Positions 48,211-59,452 of a stretch of 64,000 nt of DNA are shown one piece after another (position 1 is the stretch's first letter; each line of letters begins with the position of its first letter). The stretch covers positions 496,001 through 560,000 of the forward strand of contig NZ_LMFZ01000012.1 in assembly GCF_001427305.1 (NCBI RefSeq). The letters run 5' to 3'. The position numbers were made by a program, and so were the translations under genes. The notes under the pieces were generated by a model. That model worked only from the letters and a program-made list of their open reading frames with translations, did no database searches and had not been told where the DNA came from. Origin of the DNA: Duganella sp. Root1480D1 (GTDB taxonomy: Bacteria > Pseudomonadota > Gammaproteobacteria > Burkholderiales > Burkholderiaceae_D).

Positions 48211-48714
48211 TTACAGCTGGCCCAGCATGGTCTCGGCGTTCGACACTTCGAACTTGCCGCCTTGCTCGACGTTCAGTTGCTTGACCACGCCGTCTTCCAC
48301 CAGCATCGAGTAACGCTGGGAGCGGGTGCCCATGCCGAATTTGGAGAAGTCTGCATCCAGGCCCAGAGCCTTGGAGTAAGCAGCGTTGCCGTCAGCCATC
48401 ATGCGGACGGTGCCGGTGGCTTTCTGATCGCGGCCCCATGCGCCCATCACGAAGGCGTCGTTCACGGAGATGCACCAGATTTCGTCTACGCCCTTGGCTT
48501 TCAGGTCGGCTGCGTGCTTGACGTAGCCTGGCACGTGCTGTGCGGAGCAGGTTGGGGTGTAGGCGCCTGGCAGGCCGAAGATCGCGATCTTCTTGCCTTT
48601 GGTGATGTCCTGCACATTGAAGGTGTTCGGGCCGAGGGAGCAGCCTTCGGTCTCGGTTTCGATGAATTCGGACAGTTGGCCTTCCGGCAGTTTGTCGCCG
48701 ATCTTGATGGTCAT
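48211..48714 (-). CDS. Peroxiredoxin (Prx5-type)
   Basis: A 167-residue thiol peroxidase. GLPGAYTPTCSAQHVPGYV contains the peroxidatic Cys in the Prx5-type P-x3-T-x-C context; a second Cys lies in EGCSLGPNTF and another in DEIWCISVNDAFVMGAWG. It reduces hydrogen and organic peroxides with a thioredoxin- or glutathione-type donor. It lies just downstream of ftsZ, as commonly seen in betaproteobacteria. Confidence 0.93.
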   Translation of the reverse strand: MTIKIGDKLPEGQLSEFIETETEGCSLGPNTFNVQDITKGKKIAIFGLPGAYTPTCSAQHVPGYVKHAADLKAKGVDEIWCISVNDAFVMGAWGRDQKATGTVRMMADGNAAYSKALGLDADFSKFGMGTRSQRYSMLVEDGVVKQLNVEQGGKFEVSNAETMLGQL

Positions 48715-48752
48715 TTCGGGTTCTCCTTCTTGTGAAAACCCAGAGTATAACT

Positions 48753-48785
48753 CCGCGCCGCCGGATGCGTGATCCGGCGGCGCGG
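48753..48785 (-). terminator. Strong hairpin after ftsZ
   Basis: CCGCGCCGCCGGAT and ATCCGGCGGCGCGG form a 14-bp perfect stem with a five-base loop, 11 bases after the ftsZ stop. On the minus strand the downstream side (AGTTATACTCTGGGTTTTC) is only moderately T-rich, so termination may be partial, letting peroxiredoxin be read from the dcw cluster. Confidence 0.65.
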
Positions 48786-48795
48786 CTGACCTTAT

Positions 48796-50016
48796 TTAGT
48801 CAGCCTGCTTGCGGAGGAAGGCAGGAATGTCGTAGGTTTCCATGCCCGATTTGGCCAGCGCATTCACCTGCTCGGTGGCCGACTCACGGCGCCACACGGC
48901 TGGCTGCTTCTGCACGTCGGAAGACACGCCGGAGAAACCTGCGTTGCCGAATCCGCCCACTGCCGCAGTTGCTGCGCCGCCGCCCAGGGCACCGTTGACG
49001 TTCAGCGGGTTGCCGCCGTGGGTACCGGTGCGCAGTTGCTGCTGCGGCACCAGTTGCACGTGCTTCTTGGCTTTACCCAGGCCGGTTGCGACCACGGTCA
49101 CGCGGATATCGTCGCCCATTGCGTCGTCGTAGGCGATGCCTTGTGCGATCGACGCATCCGGTGCGGCGAAGGCGCGCACGGCAGCCATGACTTCCTTGAT
49201 TTCCTTACCTTTCAGGCCGCGCGATGCCGTCACGTTCACCAGCACGCCACGGGCGCCTGCCAGGTCGACGCCGTCCAGCAGCGGGGAGGCAACTGCCTGC
49301 TCGGCTGCCACGCGTGCACGGTCCACGCCGGAAGCGGTGGCGGTACCCATCATCGCCTTGCCCTGCTCGCCCATGATGGTCTTCACGTCGTTGAAGTCGA
49401 CGTTGATGTGGCCAGGCACGTTGATGATTTCAGCGATACCGGCAACGGCGTTGTTCAGGACGTCGTCAGCGTGTTGCAGCCATTCGATCAGCGATTCGTC
49501 TTCGTAGATTTCTTCCAGCTTTTCGTTGCAGATCACGATCAGCGAGTCCACGTTCTGCGACAGCGCTTCCAGGCCGGCTTCCGCAATGTCCAGGCATTTC
49601 TGGCCTTCGTGCGAGAACGGCTTGGACACCACTGCCACGGTCAGCGCGCCCTGCTGCTTGGCGATTTCCGCCACGATCGGTGCTGCGCCGGTGCCGGTGC
49701 CGCCGCCCATGCCGGCTGCGATGAACACCATGTGCGCGCCGCGCAGTGCATCTTCGATGCGGGTGCGGGATTCTTCTGCCAGCGCACGGCCGACGTCAGG
49801 CTTCATGCCCGCGCCCAGGCCGCTCGCGCCGATCTGGATAATGTTGCTTGCCTTCGAAGCGGCCAGCGCTTGTGCGTCGGTATTGGCGGCGATGAATTCC
49901 ACGCCGCTCATGCCCTTGTTGATCATATGCTGGACAGCATTGCCGCCCGCACCGCCAACGCCGACGACCTTGATGACCGTTCCCAGTGTTGCGTTATCAA
50001 CCATATCAAACTCCAT
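48796..50016 (-). CDS. ftsZ: Cell division GTPase FtsZ
   Basis: A 406-residue tubulin homologue that forms the division ring. It shows VVGVGGAGGNAVQHMI, tubulin signature GMGGGTGTGAAP, the T7-loop region NVDFNDVKTIM, a flexible linker, and the conserved C-terminal peptide DIPAFLRKQAD that binds FtsA and ZipA/ZapD. MEFDM is the normal betaproteobacterial N-terminus. Last gene of the dcw cluster. Confidence 0.98.
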   Translation of the reverse strand: MEFDMVDNATLGTVIKVVGVGGAGGNAVQHMINKGMSGVEFIAANTDAQALAASKASNIIQIGASGLGAGMKPDVGRALAEESRTRIEDALRGAHMVFIAAGMGGGTGTGAAPIVAEIAKQQGALTVAVVSKPFSHEGQKCLDIAEAGLEALSQNVDSLIVICNEKLEEIYEDESLIEWLQHADDVLNNAVAGIAEIINVPGHINVDFNDVKTIMGEQGKAMMGTATASGVDRARVAAEQAVASPLLDGVDLAGARGVLVNVTASRGLKGKEIKEVMAAVRAFAAPDASIAQGIAYDDAMGDDIRVTVVATGLGKAKKHVQLVPQQQLRTGTHGGNPLNVNGALGGGAATAAVGGFGNAGFSGVSSDVQKQPAVWRRESATEQVNALAKSGMETYDIPAFLRKQAD

Positions 50017-50119
50017 GATTTACTCCTATCTAGAATGCGGTTTTCAAGCGCCAGGCCTCATAAATTTAGGAGAACTGGAGATTGAAAACTGCAGGGGTTT
50101 ATTATTCAAAAAATTAGTA

Positions 50120-51352
50120 TTAAAAGTTACCCAGGAACCATTCCTTCATGCGCTGCCAAACTGCCTTCACTGATCCATCCTGGCGCGTCACGATGTGGCC
50201 GCGCAGATACTGCTTCTTAGCTTCCAACAACAGGCCCAACACGGTCGCATAGCGCGGGCTGCGCACCACGTCGGCCAGTTGGCCGCGATAGTCCGGGGTG
50301 CCCAGGCGCGCAGGCTTGAGGAAGATGTCTTCCGCCATCTCCACCATGCCCGGCATGATCGAAGTGCCGCCGGTCAGCACGATGCCCGACGAGAGCACGC
50401 CCTCATAGCCGGACTCGCGCACCACTTGGTGCACCATCGCAAACAGTTCTTCCACACGCGGCTCGATCACCGCGGCCAGCGCCTGGCGCGACAGATTGCG
50501 CGGGCCGCGGTCGCCCAGGCCCGGCACTTCCAGGTGTTCGCCCGGATCGGCCAGCACTTGCTTAGCCACGCCGTAGCGGATCTTGATTTCTTCCGCTTCG
50601 CCGGTCGGCGTGCGCAGCGCCATCGCGATGTCGTTGGTGATCTGGTCGCCGGCGATCGGGATCACGGCCGTATGGCGGATCGCACCGTCGCTGAATACCG
50701 CCACGTCGGTGGTGCCGCCGCCGATGTCGATCAGCACCACGCCCAGTTCTTTTTCATCCGTAGTCAGCACCGCGTCGGCCGAGGCCATCGGTTGCAGGAT
50801 CAGGTCCGACACTTCAAGTCCGCAGCGGCGCACGCACTTGACGATGTTCTGCACCGCGCTCACCGCGCCGGTGACGATGTGCACCTTCACTTCCAGGCGG
50901 ATGCCGCTCATGCCGATCGGCTCGCGCACGTCGTCCTGCGAGTCGACGATGAATTCCTGCGGCACCGTGTGCAGCAGCTGCTGGTCGGTCGGGATGTTGA
51001 CTGCCTTGGCGGTCTCGATCACGCGCGCCACGTCGGTGGCGGTGACTTCCTTGTCCTTGATCGCCACCATGCCGCTGGAATTGAAGCTGCGGATATGGCT
51101 GCCTGCAATGCCCGCGTACACGTTGCGGATCTTGCAGTCGGCCATCAGCTCCGCCTCTTCCAGCGCGCGCTGGATCGATTCCACGGTCGCCTCAATGTTC
51201 ACCACCACGCCTTTTTTCAGGCCGCTGGATTCGTGCTGGCCCAGGCCAATCACCTCGTGGCGTCCATCGCCCATCACCTCGGCCACCACGGCCACCACTT
51301 TGGAGGTGCCGATGTCGAGGCCGACGATCAGGTTTTTAGCGTCTTTAGTCAT
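50120..51352 (-). CDS. ftsA: Cell division protein FtsA
   Basis: A 410-residue actin-like protein tethering FtsZ to the membrane: LIVGLDIGTSKVVAVVAEV (phosphate 1), GVVLIDIGGGTTDVAVF (phosphate 2), GIVLTGGTSIMPGMVEMAE (adenosine motif) and a C-terminal amphipathic helix (VWQRMKEWFLGNF) for membrane binding. Lies 15 bases after ftsQ. Confidence 0.97.
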   Translation of the reverse strand: MTKDAKNLIVGLDIGTSKVVAVVAEVMGDGRHEVIGLGQHESSGLKKGVVVNIEATVESIQRALEEAELMADCKIRNVYAGIAGSHIRSFNSSGMVAIKDKEVTATDVARVIETAKAVNIPTDQQLLHTVPQEFIVDSQDDVREPIGMSGIRLEVKVHIVTGAVSAVQNIVKCVRRCGLEVSDLILQPMASADAVLTTDEKELGVVLIDIGGGTTDVAVFSDGAIRHTAVIPIAGDQITNDIAMALRTPTGEAEEIKIRYGVAKQVLADPGEHLEVPGLGDRGPRNLSRQALAAVIEPRVEELFAMVHQVVRESGYEGVLSSGIVLTGGTSIMPGMVEMAEDIFLKPARLGTPDYRGQLADVVRSPRYATVLGLLLEAKKQYLRGHIVTRQDGSVKAVWQRMKEWFLGNF

Positions 51353-51367
51353 CTCTATGCCCTGCTT

Positions 51368-52132
51368 TCAACGTTTCTTCGTATCCGACGGGATCTTCAA
51401 TCCCGCTGCGCTCAAAGCCAGGCCGTTCTGGTAGCGCATATCAATCGTTTCAATATTCGGCACGCGGCTGGAAATCTGCGGCCAGATCCCGACCAGGCGC
51501 ATCACCCGCTGATGCAGGGTGTCATGCGTTGCCTCGCGTCCCAGCGCCACACTGGCGCCGTTGTCCAACTTCACCGTCCACGCATAGCGCCCCGACAGCG
51601 CCACGCCCTTCGGCACCAGGCTGACCGGAGCAAACCAGGTCCTCAACTCGCCGTAGCGCGCCAGTACTTCCTTCTCGCTGCCATCGGGCCCTGAAAACTC
51701 CGGCAGCTCGTGATCTTCTTCCGCTTCGGCCAGGTTGGCGGTGAAGACATCGCCTTTCACCGACAACAGCCGCCCGTCTTCACCCCAGGTGCCGAGCGCT
51801 TCGTGCTCTTCCAGCGACACGATCAGCTGGTTCGGCCACTCGCGCCGCACGCTGGCGCGGCGTACCCATGGCACCGACTCGAACACCTTGCGCACCTGCT
51901 CCAGGTCGGCGGTGAAGAAGTTGCCGAGCAGCCGGCCCTGGGTGCCGTTGCGCAGCGTCAGGTGGTTCACATGCTTGAATTCCGACTTGTCCATGGTTTC
52001 AACGCGGATGGAGCGCAAATCGAATACAGGACGATTCGCCACCCACCACACGCCGGCAGCGGCGCAAGCCAGCACCGACAGCGCGACCAGGCCGCTGGCG
52101 GATGCATTCAAGGCTTTTACGTCGTGCCACAT
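51368..52132 (-). CDS. ftsQ: Cell division protein FtsQ
   Basis: A 254-residue bitopic protein: short cytoplasmic tail, membrane helix (LVALSVLACAAAGVWWVA, about residues 16-33), periplasmic POTRA domain (FDLRSIRVETMDKSEFKHVN) and FtsQ beta domain (VPWVRRASVRREWPNQLIVSLEEHEA). It recruits FtsB/FtsL to the septum. Between ddlB and ftsA as in most proteobacteria. Confidence 0.95.
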   Translation of the reverse strand: MWHDVKALNASASGLVALSVLACAAAGVWWVANRPVFDLRSIRVETMDKSEFKHVNHLTLRNGTQGRLLGNFFTADLEQVRKVFESVPWVRRASVRREWPNQLIVSLEEHEALGTWGEDGRLLSVKGDVFTANLAEAEEDHELPEFSGPDGSEKEVLARYGELRTWFAPVSLVPKGVALSGRYAWTVKLDNGASVALGREATHDTLHQRVMRLVGIWPQISSRVPNIETIDMRYQNGLALSAAGLKIPSDTKKR

Positions 52133-52148
52133 AGGGTTCTTCGGTCCT

Positions 52149-53108
52149 TTACTTCTTCAGCTTCAGCCGTGCGGTGCGCAGGATTTCCACGCACAGTTCT
52201 TCGTAGCTCACACCGGTCGCGCGGGCAGCCATCGGCACCAGCGAATGGCTGGTCATGCCTGGCGAGGTATTCACCTCCAGCAGGAATGGCTTGTGATCCC
52301 TGGCGCGCAGCAGCACGTCGACCCGGCCCCACCCCTCGCAGCCGACGGCGCGGTAGGCCGCCACGGCCAGGCGCTGCATTTCGTCCTGCATCGCCTGATC
52401 CAGCTGCGGCGGGCAGAAATACTTGGTGTCGTCGGTGAAGTACTTGTTCTGGTAGTCGTAATTGCCTTGCGGCGCCACGATCTCCACGATCGGCAGCGCG
52501 CGCGCGTCCTTGCCGGTGCCCAGCACGGCGACGGTGAATTCGCGGCCTTCCACGAATTCTTCGGCCAGCACGCAGTCGTCCAGCGCCGCGGCGGCATCGT
52601 AGGCGGCTTTCAGGCCGGCCTTGTCGCTCACCTTGGTAATGCCGATGGTCGAACCTTCATGCGGCGGCTTCATGATCAGCGGCAGGCCAAGGCGCGCCGC
52701 TTCCGCGTCCAGGTCGGAATCCGGGCCCAGCACCGCGTATTCCGGCGTCGGCAGGTTTTCGCGCAGCCACAGGATCTTGGTGGTGATCTTGTCCATGCCG
52801 ACCGAGCTGGCCATGACGCCGGAGCCGGTATAAGGAATGCCCAGCAGTTCCAGCGCGCCCTGGATGCTGCCGTCTTCGCCGTAGCGGCCGTGCAGAGCGA
52901 TGAACACGCGGTCGAATTTTTCAGCCGCCAGTTCGGCCAGCGAACGCTGGCCCGGGTCGAAGGCGTGCGCGTCCACGCCCTGGCTTTGCAGGGCCGCCAG
53001 CACACCGGTGCCGGACATGATGGAGACGTCGCGTTCGGCGGACAGGCCGCCCATCAGCACGCCTACCTTGCCGAATGCTTGCGCTTCTTGTGCAGTCAAT
53101 TTCGTCAT
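52149..53108 (-). CDS. ddlB: D-alanine-D-alanine ligase
   Basis: A 319-residue ATP-grasp ligase that makes D-Ala-D-Ala for the peptidoglycan stem. It shows VGVLMGGLSAERDVSIMSG, FIALHGRYGEDGSIQGALE, LPLIMKPPHEGSTIGITKV and LLEVNTSPGMTSHSLVPMAA. The ATG at 53108, four bases after the murC stop, is used; 27 further upstream codons overlap murC. Confidence 0.96.
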   Translation of the reverse strand: MTKLTAQEAQAFGKVGVLMGGLSAERDVSIMSGTGVLAALQSQGVDAHAFDPGQRSLAELAAEKFDRVFIALHGRYGEDGSIQGALELLGIPYTGSGVMASSVGMDKITTKILWLRENLPTPEYAVLGPDSDLDAEAARLGLPLIMKPPHEGSTIGITKVSDKAGLKAAYDAAAALDDCVLAEEFVEGREFTVAVLGTGKDARALPIVEIVAPQGNYDYQNKYFTDDTKYFCPPQLDQAMQDEMQRLAVAAYRAVGCEGWGRVDVLLRARDHKPFLLEVNTSPGMTSHSLVPMAARATGVSYEELCVEILRTARLKLKK

Positions 53109-53112
53109 CGCG

Positions 53113-54501
53113 TCAAGCCTTCCAGTTCGTGAGTTTTGCTGGGACGCCACTGATCGAGCCTGCGCCCATCGTGAGCACGACGTCGCCATCGCGCACCACG
53201 TTCATGATCGTTTCCGGCATGTCGGCGATGTTTTCGACGAATACCGGCTCAGTTTTGCCGCGCGCGCGGATGGCGTGCGCCAGCGCGCGGCCGTCGGCGG
53301 CCACGACCGGCGCCTCGCCCGCTGCATACACGTCCGACAGCACCAGCACGTCGACCGTGCTCAGGACCTTTGCGAAATCTTCGAACAGGTCGCGCGTGCG
53401 GCTGTAGCGGTGCGGCTGGAATGCCAGCAGCAGGCGGCGGCCGGGATAGGCAGCGCGCGCAGCGGCGGTGGTCACTTCCATTTCAATCGGGTGGTGGCCG
53501 AAGTCGTCCACCAGGGTGAAGCTGCCGCCCGCTGGGATGGCCACTTCGCCGTATTTGGTAAAGCGGCGGCCGACGCCGGCAAAGCCTGCCAGGCCGGCCT
53601 GCGTTGCGGCATCAGGCACGCCGATTTCGCGTGCAATGGCGACCGCCGAGCAGGCGTTCTGCACGTTGTGCATGCCGGGCTGGTTCAGCACGATGTCCAG
53701 GTCCGGGAAGCCTTCCTGCAGCACGGTGAAGTGCATCTGGGTGCCGACTGCGCGCGCATTCACGGCGCGTACTTCGGCGTCTTCCGCGAAGCCGTAGGTG
53801 GTGACCGGCTTGGTCACCTGCGGGATGATGGCGCGCACGTGCGGGTCATCGACGCACAGCATGGCGCGGCCGTAGAACGGCAGGCGATGCGTGAAGTGCA
53901 CGAAGGCCTGTTTCAGCTTTTCGAAATCGTGCTCGTAGGTTTCCATATGATCGGCATCGATATTGGTGATGACTTCGATCATTGGGGTCAGGTTGAGGAA
54001 CGAGGCGTCCGATTCGTCCGCCTCGGCCACCAGGTATTCGCCGGAGCCCAGCTTGGCATTGGCGCCGGCTGCGGTCAGGCGGCCGCCAATCACGAAGGTC
54101 GGGTCCAGGCCGCCCTCTGCCAGCACCGATGCCACCAGGCTGGTGGTGGTGGTCTTGCCGTGGGTGCCGGCAATGGCGATGCCGCGCTTCAGGCGCATCA
54201 GTTCACCGAGCATCACGGCGCGCGGCACGATCGGAATCTTGCGGGCGCGCGCGGCAACCACTTCCGGATTGTCGGCCTTGACGGCGGTCGACGTCACAAC
54301 CGCGTCGGCATTGCCGATGAAAGCCGCATCGTGGCCCTGGTGCACGGTAGCGCCCATGTCGACCAGGCGCTGGGTCACGGCGTTCGAACCGAGGTCCGAG
54401 CCGGAGACGTTGTAGCCCAGCGTCACCAGCACTTCGGCAATGCCGCTCATGCCGCTGCCGCCGATGCCGACGAAGTGAATGTTCTTTACTTTATGTTTCA
54501 T
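53113..54501 (-). CDS. murC: UDP-N-acetylmuramate-L-alanine ligase
   Basis: A 462-residue Mur ligase adding L-Ala to UDP-MurNAc. [18 protein letters not shown] at the N-terminus is the UDP-binding Rossmann motif, [18 protein letters not shown] is the P-loop, and [15 protein letters not shown] and [16 protein letters not shown] are conserved in MurC. The start overlaps the murG stop by four bases. Confidence 0.97.
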   Translation of the reverse strand: MKHKVKNIHFVGIGGSGMSGIAEVLVTLGYNVSGSDLGSNAVTQRLVDMGATVHQGHDAAFIGNADAVVTSTAVKADNPEVVAARARKIPIVPRAVMLGELMRLKRGIAIAGTHGKTTTTSLVASVLAEGGLDPTFVIGGRLTAAGANAKLGSGEYLVAEADESDASFLNLTPMIEVITNIDADHMETYEHDFEKLKQAFVHFTHRLPFYGRAMLCVDDPHVRAIIPQVTKPVTTYGFAEDAEVRAVNARAVGTQMHFTVLQEGFPDLDIVLNQPGMHNVQNACSAVAIAREIGVPDAATQAGLAGFAGVGRRFTKYGEVAIPAGGSFTLVDDFGHHPIEMEVTTAAARAAYPGRRLLLAFQPHRYSRTRDLFEDFAKVLSTVDVLVLSDVYAAGEAPVVAADGRALAHAIRARGKTEPVFVENIADMPETIMNVVRDGDVVLTMGAGSISGVPAKLTNWKA

Positions 54502-55568
54502 GCTAGTGCTTCCAATTCTTGTGCGATGGCGTCATTCGCATCGCGCTTGCCCACTGCAAGCGCGGCGGCCGCCATCTTCTGGCAGGTGCTGCGGCTCAAG
54601 GTCTGCAACAGTGCTGCCAGGCTTTCCGGATTCAGTTCCGTCTGCGGCATGTGGATGGACGCGCCCTGCTTGGCCATCCATTGCGCGTTGTCGCGCTGGT
54701 GGCTGGTGGTCGAGACCACCAGCGGAACCAGCACGCTGGCTACTCCGGCGGCAGTCAGTTCCGACACGGTGATGGCGCCGGCGCGGCAGATCACAACATC
54801 CGCCTGCGCATATGCGCTCGCCATGTCGTCGATGAAGTCGACCACGTTCGCTTCCACATGCGCCTGCGCGTAAGCCGCGCGCAGGGCTTCAATATTCTTT
54901 TTGCCCGACTGGTGGGTCACCAGCGGGCGCTGTTCCGGCGCAATCTGCGCCAGTGCGGCCGGCAGCGCATCGTTGAGCGCCTTGGCGCCCAGGCTGCCGC
55001 CCACTACCAGGATGCGCAGCACACCGTCGCGGCCCGAGAAGCGCTGTTCCGGCGCCGGCAGCGCCAGGATTTCCTTGCGCACAGGGTTGCCCGTGACGAC
55101 GGCCTTGCCGGCTACCGCGCCGAAATCGGCCGTGAAGCCGAAGAACACCTTCTTCGCCATCGGCGCCAGCGTCTTGTTCGACAGCAGCAAGCCCGCATCG
55201 GCGTTCACCAGGGCCAGCGGCACGCCGCGCAGCCTGGCCATCACGCCGCCCGGCACGCAGACATAGCCTCCCATGCCCAGCACCACGTCCGGCTTGCGCT
55301 TGCCGATGAAGCGGAAGCAGTCGATGAAGGCGCCAATCATCCTGAACGCACCGCTTACCGAGTGCGCCAGGCCCTTGCCGCGCATGCCGCTGAAGTGGAC
55401 CACGTCCATGTCCACGTTGTGCTTCGGCACCAGGTCGGTCTCCATGCCATGCGAGGTGCCGAGCCAGGTCACTTCCCAGCCGCGGGCGCGCATGGCCTGG
55501 GCAATTGCCAGGCCAGGGAAAATGTGGCCACCGGTGCCGGCTGCCATGATCATCAGGCGCTTGGTCAT
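54498..55568 (-). CDS. murG: UDP-GlcNAc: lipid I N-acetylglucosaminyltransferase
   Basis: A 356-residue GT28 enzyme converting lipid I to lipid II on the inner face of the membrane: [56 protein letters not shown] and [19 protein letters not shown]. The ATG at 55568 overlaps the ftsW stop by four bases; the open frame upstream runs through ftsW in another frame and is not coding. Confidence 0.97.
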   Translation of the reverse strand: MTKRLMIMAAGTGGHIFPGLAIAQAMRARGWEVTWLGTSHGMETDLVPKHNVDMDVVHFSGMRGKGLAHSVSGAFRMIGAFIDCFRFIGKRKPDVVLGMGGYVCVPGGVMARLRGVPLALVNADAGLLLSNKTLAPMAKKVFFGFTADFGAVAGKAVVTGNPVRKEILALPAPEQRFSGRDGVLRILVVGGSLGAKALNDALPAALAQIAPEQRPLVTHQSGKKNIEALRAAYAQAHVEANVVDFIDDMASAYAQADVVICRAGAITVSELTAAGVASVLVPLVVSTTSHQRDNAQWMAKQGASIHMPQTELNPESLAALLQTLSRSTCQKMAAAALAVGKRDANDAIAQELEALA

Positions 55569-56776
55569 ACCCGCCCTCCCCGCATCATCTGGCGGTTCTC
55601 GAAGTCGATGCGCAGCAGGATCGCCAGGCCCACGCAGTTGATGATGATGCCGGTGCCGCCATAGCTCATGAGCGGCAGGGTCAGGCCTTTGGTTGGCAGC
55701 AAGCCGAGATTCACGCCCATATTGATAAATGTCTGTACGCCGATCCAGATGCCGATGCCTTTGGCGGCCAGGCCGGCGAAGGTCTGGTCCATCGCAATCG
55801 CCTGGCGGCCGATGTCGAAAGCACGCTTGACGATCCAGTAGAACATGCCGATGGTGACCAGCACCCCGATCATGCCCAACTCTTCGCCAATCACAGCCAG
55901 CAGGAAGTCGGTATGCGCTTCCGGCAGGTAGTGCAGTTTTTCCACGCTGGCGCCCAGGCCCACGCCGCCAATCTCGCCACGGCCGAAAGCAATCAGCGAG
56001 TGGGTCAGTTGGTAGGACTTGTTCAGGGCGTTCTCTTCTTCCCAAGGATTCAGGTAAGCGAACAGGCGCGCGCGGCGGAACGGCGACAACCAGATAATGG
56101 CCACAAAGATCGTCACCAGCATGCCGGCGATGCCGCCGAACCAGACCGCGTTGACGCCGCCCAGGAACAGGATGCCCATGGCGATGCAGACGATCACGCC
56201 AAAGGCGCCGAGGTCGGGCTCCAGCAGCAGCAACAGGCCGACGAAAGCCACCGCCAGCGCCATCGGTGCAAAGCCCTTGGACAGGCGGTGCATGAATTCC
56301 TGCTTGCGCACGGTGTAGTCGGCCGCGTACAGCACGATGAAGAGCTTCATCAGCTCCGACGGCTGGAACTGGAATAGCTTGAGGTTCAGCCAGCGGCGGC
56401 CGCCGTTGACGTTCACACCCAGGCCTGGCACCAGCACCAGGACCAGCGCCACCAGGGTAGCGATGAACAGGTAAGGCGCGGCCCTCTGCCAATCTTCCAC
56501 GCGCACGCGGAACGCCACCGCCGCCGCCACGATGGCAATGGCAATAAAGATTGCCTGGCGCTGCACGAAGTAATGATTCTTGTAGGCGGCAAACTTGGGC
56601 GAATCCGGCAGTGCAATCGAGGCTGAGTACACCATCACCATCCCGAACAGCATGAGCAACAGCACCGACCATACCAGCGGCTGGTCGTAATCCATCATCT
56701 TCGAATGGCGTGCGCGTCCATCCAGCGGAGCTGGGGACTCGGAGCCACCGAAGCGGAATGGAAGCTGGATTGCCAT
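55565..56776 (-). CDS. ftsW: Septal peptidoglycan glycosyltransferase FtsW
   Basis: A 403-residue SEDS polymerase with about ten membrane helices. [41 protein letters not shown] (catalytic Asp region) and [20 protein letters not shown] are characteristic. Works with FtsI. Overlaps murD by one base and murG by four. Confidence 0.96.
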   Translation of the reverse strand: MAIQLPFRFGGSESPAPLDGRARHSKMMDYDQPLVWSVLLLMLFGMVMVYSASIALPDSPKFAAYKNHYFVQRQAIFIAIAIVAAAVAFRVRVEDWQRAAPYLFIATLVALVLVLVPGLGVNVNGGRRWLNLKLFQFQPSELMKLFIVLYAADYTVRKQEFMHRLSKGFAPMALAVAFVGLLLLLEPDLGAFGVIVCIAMGILFLGGVNAVWFGGIAGMLVTIFVAIIWLSPFRRARLFAYLNPWEEENALNKSYQLTHSLIAFGRGEIGGVGLGASVEKLHYLPEAHTDFLLAVIGEELGMIGVLVTIGMFYWIVKRAFDIGRQAIAMDQTFAGLAAKGIGIWIGVQTFINMGVNLGLLPTKGLTLPLMSYGGTGIIINCVGLAILLRIDFENRQMMRGGRV

Positions 56777-58281
56777 CAGATCTCCTGCCCCGCATCAAGT
56801 GCGATCTCGCGCACGGTGTCGATGAACACCTGCGCGCGGTGCGCGTAGTTCTTGAACATGTCCAGGCTGGCGCAGGCCGGCGACAGCAGCACGGCATCGC
56901 CAGCATGGGCCAGCGCTGATGCACGCTTGGTGGCTTCTTCCAGTGTCGCGAAATCTTCCATCTTCACGCCGGTCGGTTCCAGCGCCGTGCGGATGGCCGG
57001 GGCATCGCGGCCGATCAGCACCACGGCGCGCACGAAGCGGCGCACCGGGTCGGCCAGCGGGTCGAATTCCTGGCCTTTGCCATCGCCGCCGGCAATCACC
57101 ACCAGCTTTTGCTCGCTGCCGGCGAAGGACTGGCCCAAGCCCACCAGCGCGGCGACAGTTGCGCCAACGTTGGTGCCTTTGGAATCGTCGTAGTAATCGA
57201 CGCCATTGATTTGCGCCACCAGCTCCACGCGGTGCGGCTGCCCTTTGTATTCGCGCAGGCCATGCAGCAGCGGAGCAAACGGCAGGCCGATGGCGCGGCA
57301 CAATGCCAGCGCAGCCAGCGCGTTGGATGCGTTGTGAGTGCCGCGGATCTGCAACGCGTCGGCTGGCATCAATTTCTTGGTGTAGCACTCCACCGGCGGC
57401 GGCGGCGGGTCGTTCTTCTTGCGGCGCTTCGGCGGCTCGGCGTCGTCGGTCGGTTCGGCAGTGGCAAGCCAGTACACACCGCGCTCGCTGACGAGGCCAA
57501 AGCTATGCGCCAGTTCCGGCGCATCGGTGCCGAAGGTGACGTTCTCGCCGATCGGATTGGACATCGCCATGGTCCATTTGTCGTCGCGGTTCAGCACGCG
57601 CACGGTGTCGTCGCCGAAGATGCGTTTCTTGTCGTCGGCATAGGCCTGCATGCTGCCGTGCCAGTCCAGGTGGTCCTGGGTCACGTTCAGCACGGTGGCG
57701 GCGTCGGCATTCAGGCTGTAGGTCGTATGCAACTGGAAGCTGGACAGCTCGAGCACCCAGGCTTGCGGCAGGGTGTCGTTCTCCATGACTTCACGCAGCA
57801 CGTCCAGCGCTGCCGGACTGATATTGCCGGCCACGCGCACCGACATGCCGGCGCGTTCGCACAACTGGCCAGTCAGGCTTGTGACGGTAGTCTTGCCATT
57901 GGTACCGGTGATGGCGATGACTTTCGGCGCATAGGCGCGGTCTTCCTTCAGCCATTTCAGCGCCTGAGCGAACAGTTCGATCTCGCCCCAGACCGGAATG
58001 CCCTTCTCGGCCGCCGCAGGGATGATCTCGGCCAGTTCCTTGTTCGGGCCCAGGCCGGGGCTGGCGCAAACGAAGTCCACCCCATCCAGCAGCGCCGCAT
58101 TGAACGGGCCGGAAATGAACTGCGTGCCGGGCAACTGCTCGCGCAGCAGCGGCAGGCGGTCTGGCACCGGGCGCGTGTCGGCAACGCGCAGCAGCGCGCC
58201 GCAGCGCGCCAGCCAGTGCGCCATCGCCAGGCCCGATTCCCCGAGCCCCAGTACCAGTGCAATTTTGCCGTTATAGATCAT
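56776..58281 (-). CDS. murD: UDP-MurNAc-L-Ala-D-glutamate ligase, with a basic/proline insertion
   Basis: A 501-residue Mur ligase adding D-Glu. It shows [55 protein letters not shown] and [16 protein letters not shown]. Longer than the common 440-450 residues, partly because of an insertion at about residues 274-298 containing PPKRRKK and five consecutive Pro. The ATG at 58281 overlaps the mraY stop by one base and decides the start. Confidence 0.96.
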   Translation of the reverse strand: MIYNGKIALVLGLGESGLAMAHWLARCGALLRVADTRPVPDRLPLLREQLPGTQFISGPFNAALLDGVDFVCASPGLGPNKELAEIIPAAAEKGIPVWGEIELFAQALKWLKEDRAYAPKVIAITGTNGKTTVTSLTGQLCERAGMSVRVAGNISPAALDVLREVMENDTLPQAWVLELSSFQLHTTYSLNADAATVLNVTQDHLDWHGSMQAYADDKKRIFGDDTVRVLNRDDKWTMAMSNPIGENVTFGTDAPELAHSFGLVSERGVYWLATAEPTDDAEPPKRRKKNDPPPPPVECYTKKLMPADALQIRGTHNASNALAALALCRAIGLPFAPLLHGLREYKGQPHRVELVAQINGVDYYDDSKGTNVGATVAALVGLGQSFAGSEQKLVVIAGGDGKGQEFDPLADPVRRFVRAVVLIGRDAPAIRTALEPTGVKMEDFATLEEATKRASALAHAGDAVLLSPACASLDMFKNYAHRAQVFIDTVREIALDAGQEI

Positions 58282-59450
58282 CAGCGCAGCTTCAGGGTAG
58301 ACAGGCCAACCAGGACCAGCATCATCGTGATAATCCAGAAGCGCACGACGACCTGGGTTTCTTTCCAACCCTTCTGTTCAAAGTGGTGGTGCAAAGGTGC
58401 CATCAGGAACACGCGGCGGCCAACGCCGTAGCGCTTCTTGGTGTACTTGAACCAGCCCACCTGGATAATCACCGACAGCGTCTCCGCAACGAAGATGCCG
58501 CCCATGATGAACAGGACGATTTCCTGGCGCACGATCACAGCGATCGTGCCGAGCGCGCCGCCCAGCGCCAATGCGCCGACGTCGCCCATGAAGACTTGGG
58601 CAGGGTGCGCGTTGTACCAGAGGAAGGCCAGGCCGGCACCCGCCATCGCACCGCAGAAGATGATCAACTCACCCGCACCAGGAATATGCGGGATGAACAG
58701 GTATTTCGAATAGGTCGCGGAACCGGTCAGGTAGGCGAACAGGCCCAGTGCCGAACCCACCATCACGGTCGGCATGATGGCCAGGCCATCCAGGCCGTCG
58801 GTGAAGTTCACGGCATTCGAGGTGCCGACGATCACACAGTAAGTCAGCGCGATGAAACCCCATACGCCCAGCGGATAGCTGATGGTCTTCACGAACGGCA
58901 CGATCAGGTCGGCTTTCGGCGGCAGGTCCATCGAAAAGCCGGATTGCACCCATTGGAAGAACAGTTCGAACACCTTGGCCGGAGTTGGCGCCGACACCGA
59001 AAACGCCAGGTACAGCGCGGCGGCGATGCCGACCAGCGACTGCCAGAAGTATTTTTCAGCCGAGCGCATGCCCTCAGGATCCTGGCGCACCACCTTGCGG
59101 TAGTCGTCCACCCAGCCCACGGCGCCGAAGCCCATGGTCACGATCATTACAGGCCAGATCAGGCGGTTCGACCAGTCGCACCACAGCACAGTGGCGATGC
59201 CGACCGCAATCAGCAGCAGCACGCCACCCATGGTCGGGGTGCCGTGTTTCTTCAAGTGGGTCTGCGGACCGTCGGTGCGCACGGCCTGGCCGTACTTCAT
59301 GACGGTCAGTTTGCGGATCACGGCGGGACCGGCGATCAGGCCGATCAGCAGGGCCGTGATGGTAGCCATCACGGCGCGGAAGGTGATGTAGTTAAAGAGG
59401 CGGAAAGCCCCAATGTCGTCCTGCAGGATTTGTGCAAGCCAGAGCAGCAT
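58281..59450 (-). CDS. mraY: Phospho-N-acetylmuramoyl-pentapeptide transferase MraY
   Basis: A 389-residue ten-helix enzyme that makes lipid [71 protein letters not shown] and [16 protein letters not shown] (HHH motif). Two bases after murF. Confidence 0.98.
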   Translation of the reverse strand: MLLWLAQILQDDIGAFRLFNYITFRAVMATITALLIGLIAGPAVIRKLTVMKYGQAVRTDGPQTHLKKHGTPTMGGVLLLIAVGIATVLWCDWSNRLIWPVMIVTMGFGAVGWVDDYRKVVRQDPEGMRSAEKYFWQSLVGIAAALYLAFSVSAPTPAKVFELFFQWVQSGFSMDLPPKADLIVPFVKTISYPLGVWGFIALTYCVIVGTSNAVNFTDGLDGLAIMPTVMVGSALGLFAYLTGSATYSKYLFIPHIPGAGELIIFCGAMAGAGLAFLWYNAHPAQVFMGDVGALALGGALGTIAVIVRQEIVLFIMGGIFVAETLSVIIQVGWFKYTKKRYGVGRRVFLMAPLHHHFEQKGWKETQVVVRFWIITMMLVLVGLSTLKLR

Positions 59451-59452
59451 GA

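Noticed and set aside
54498..56924. A long open frame that would make an N-terminally extended, fused MurG
   Set aside because: The first 450 codons overlap ftsW in another frame, and normal MurG begins at the ATG at 55568.
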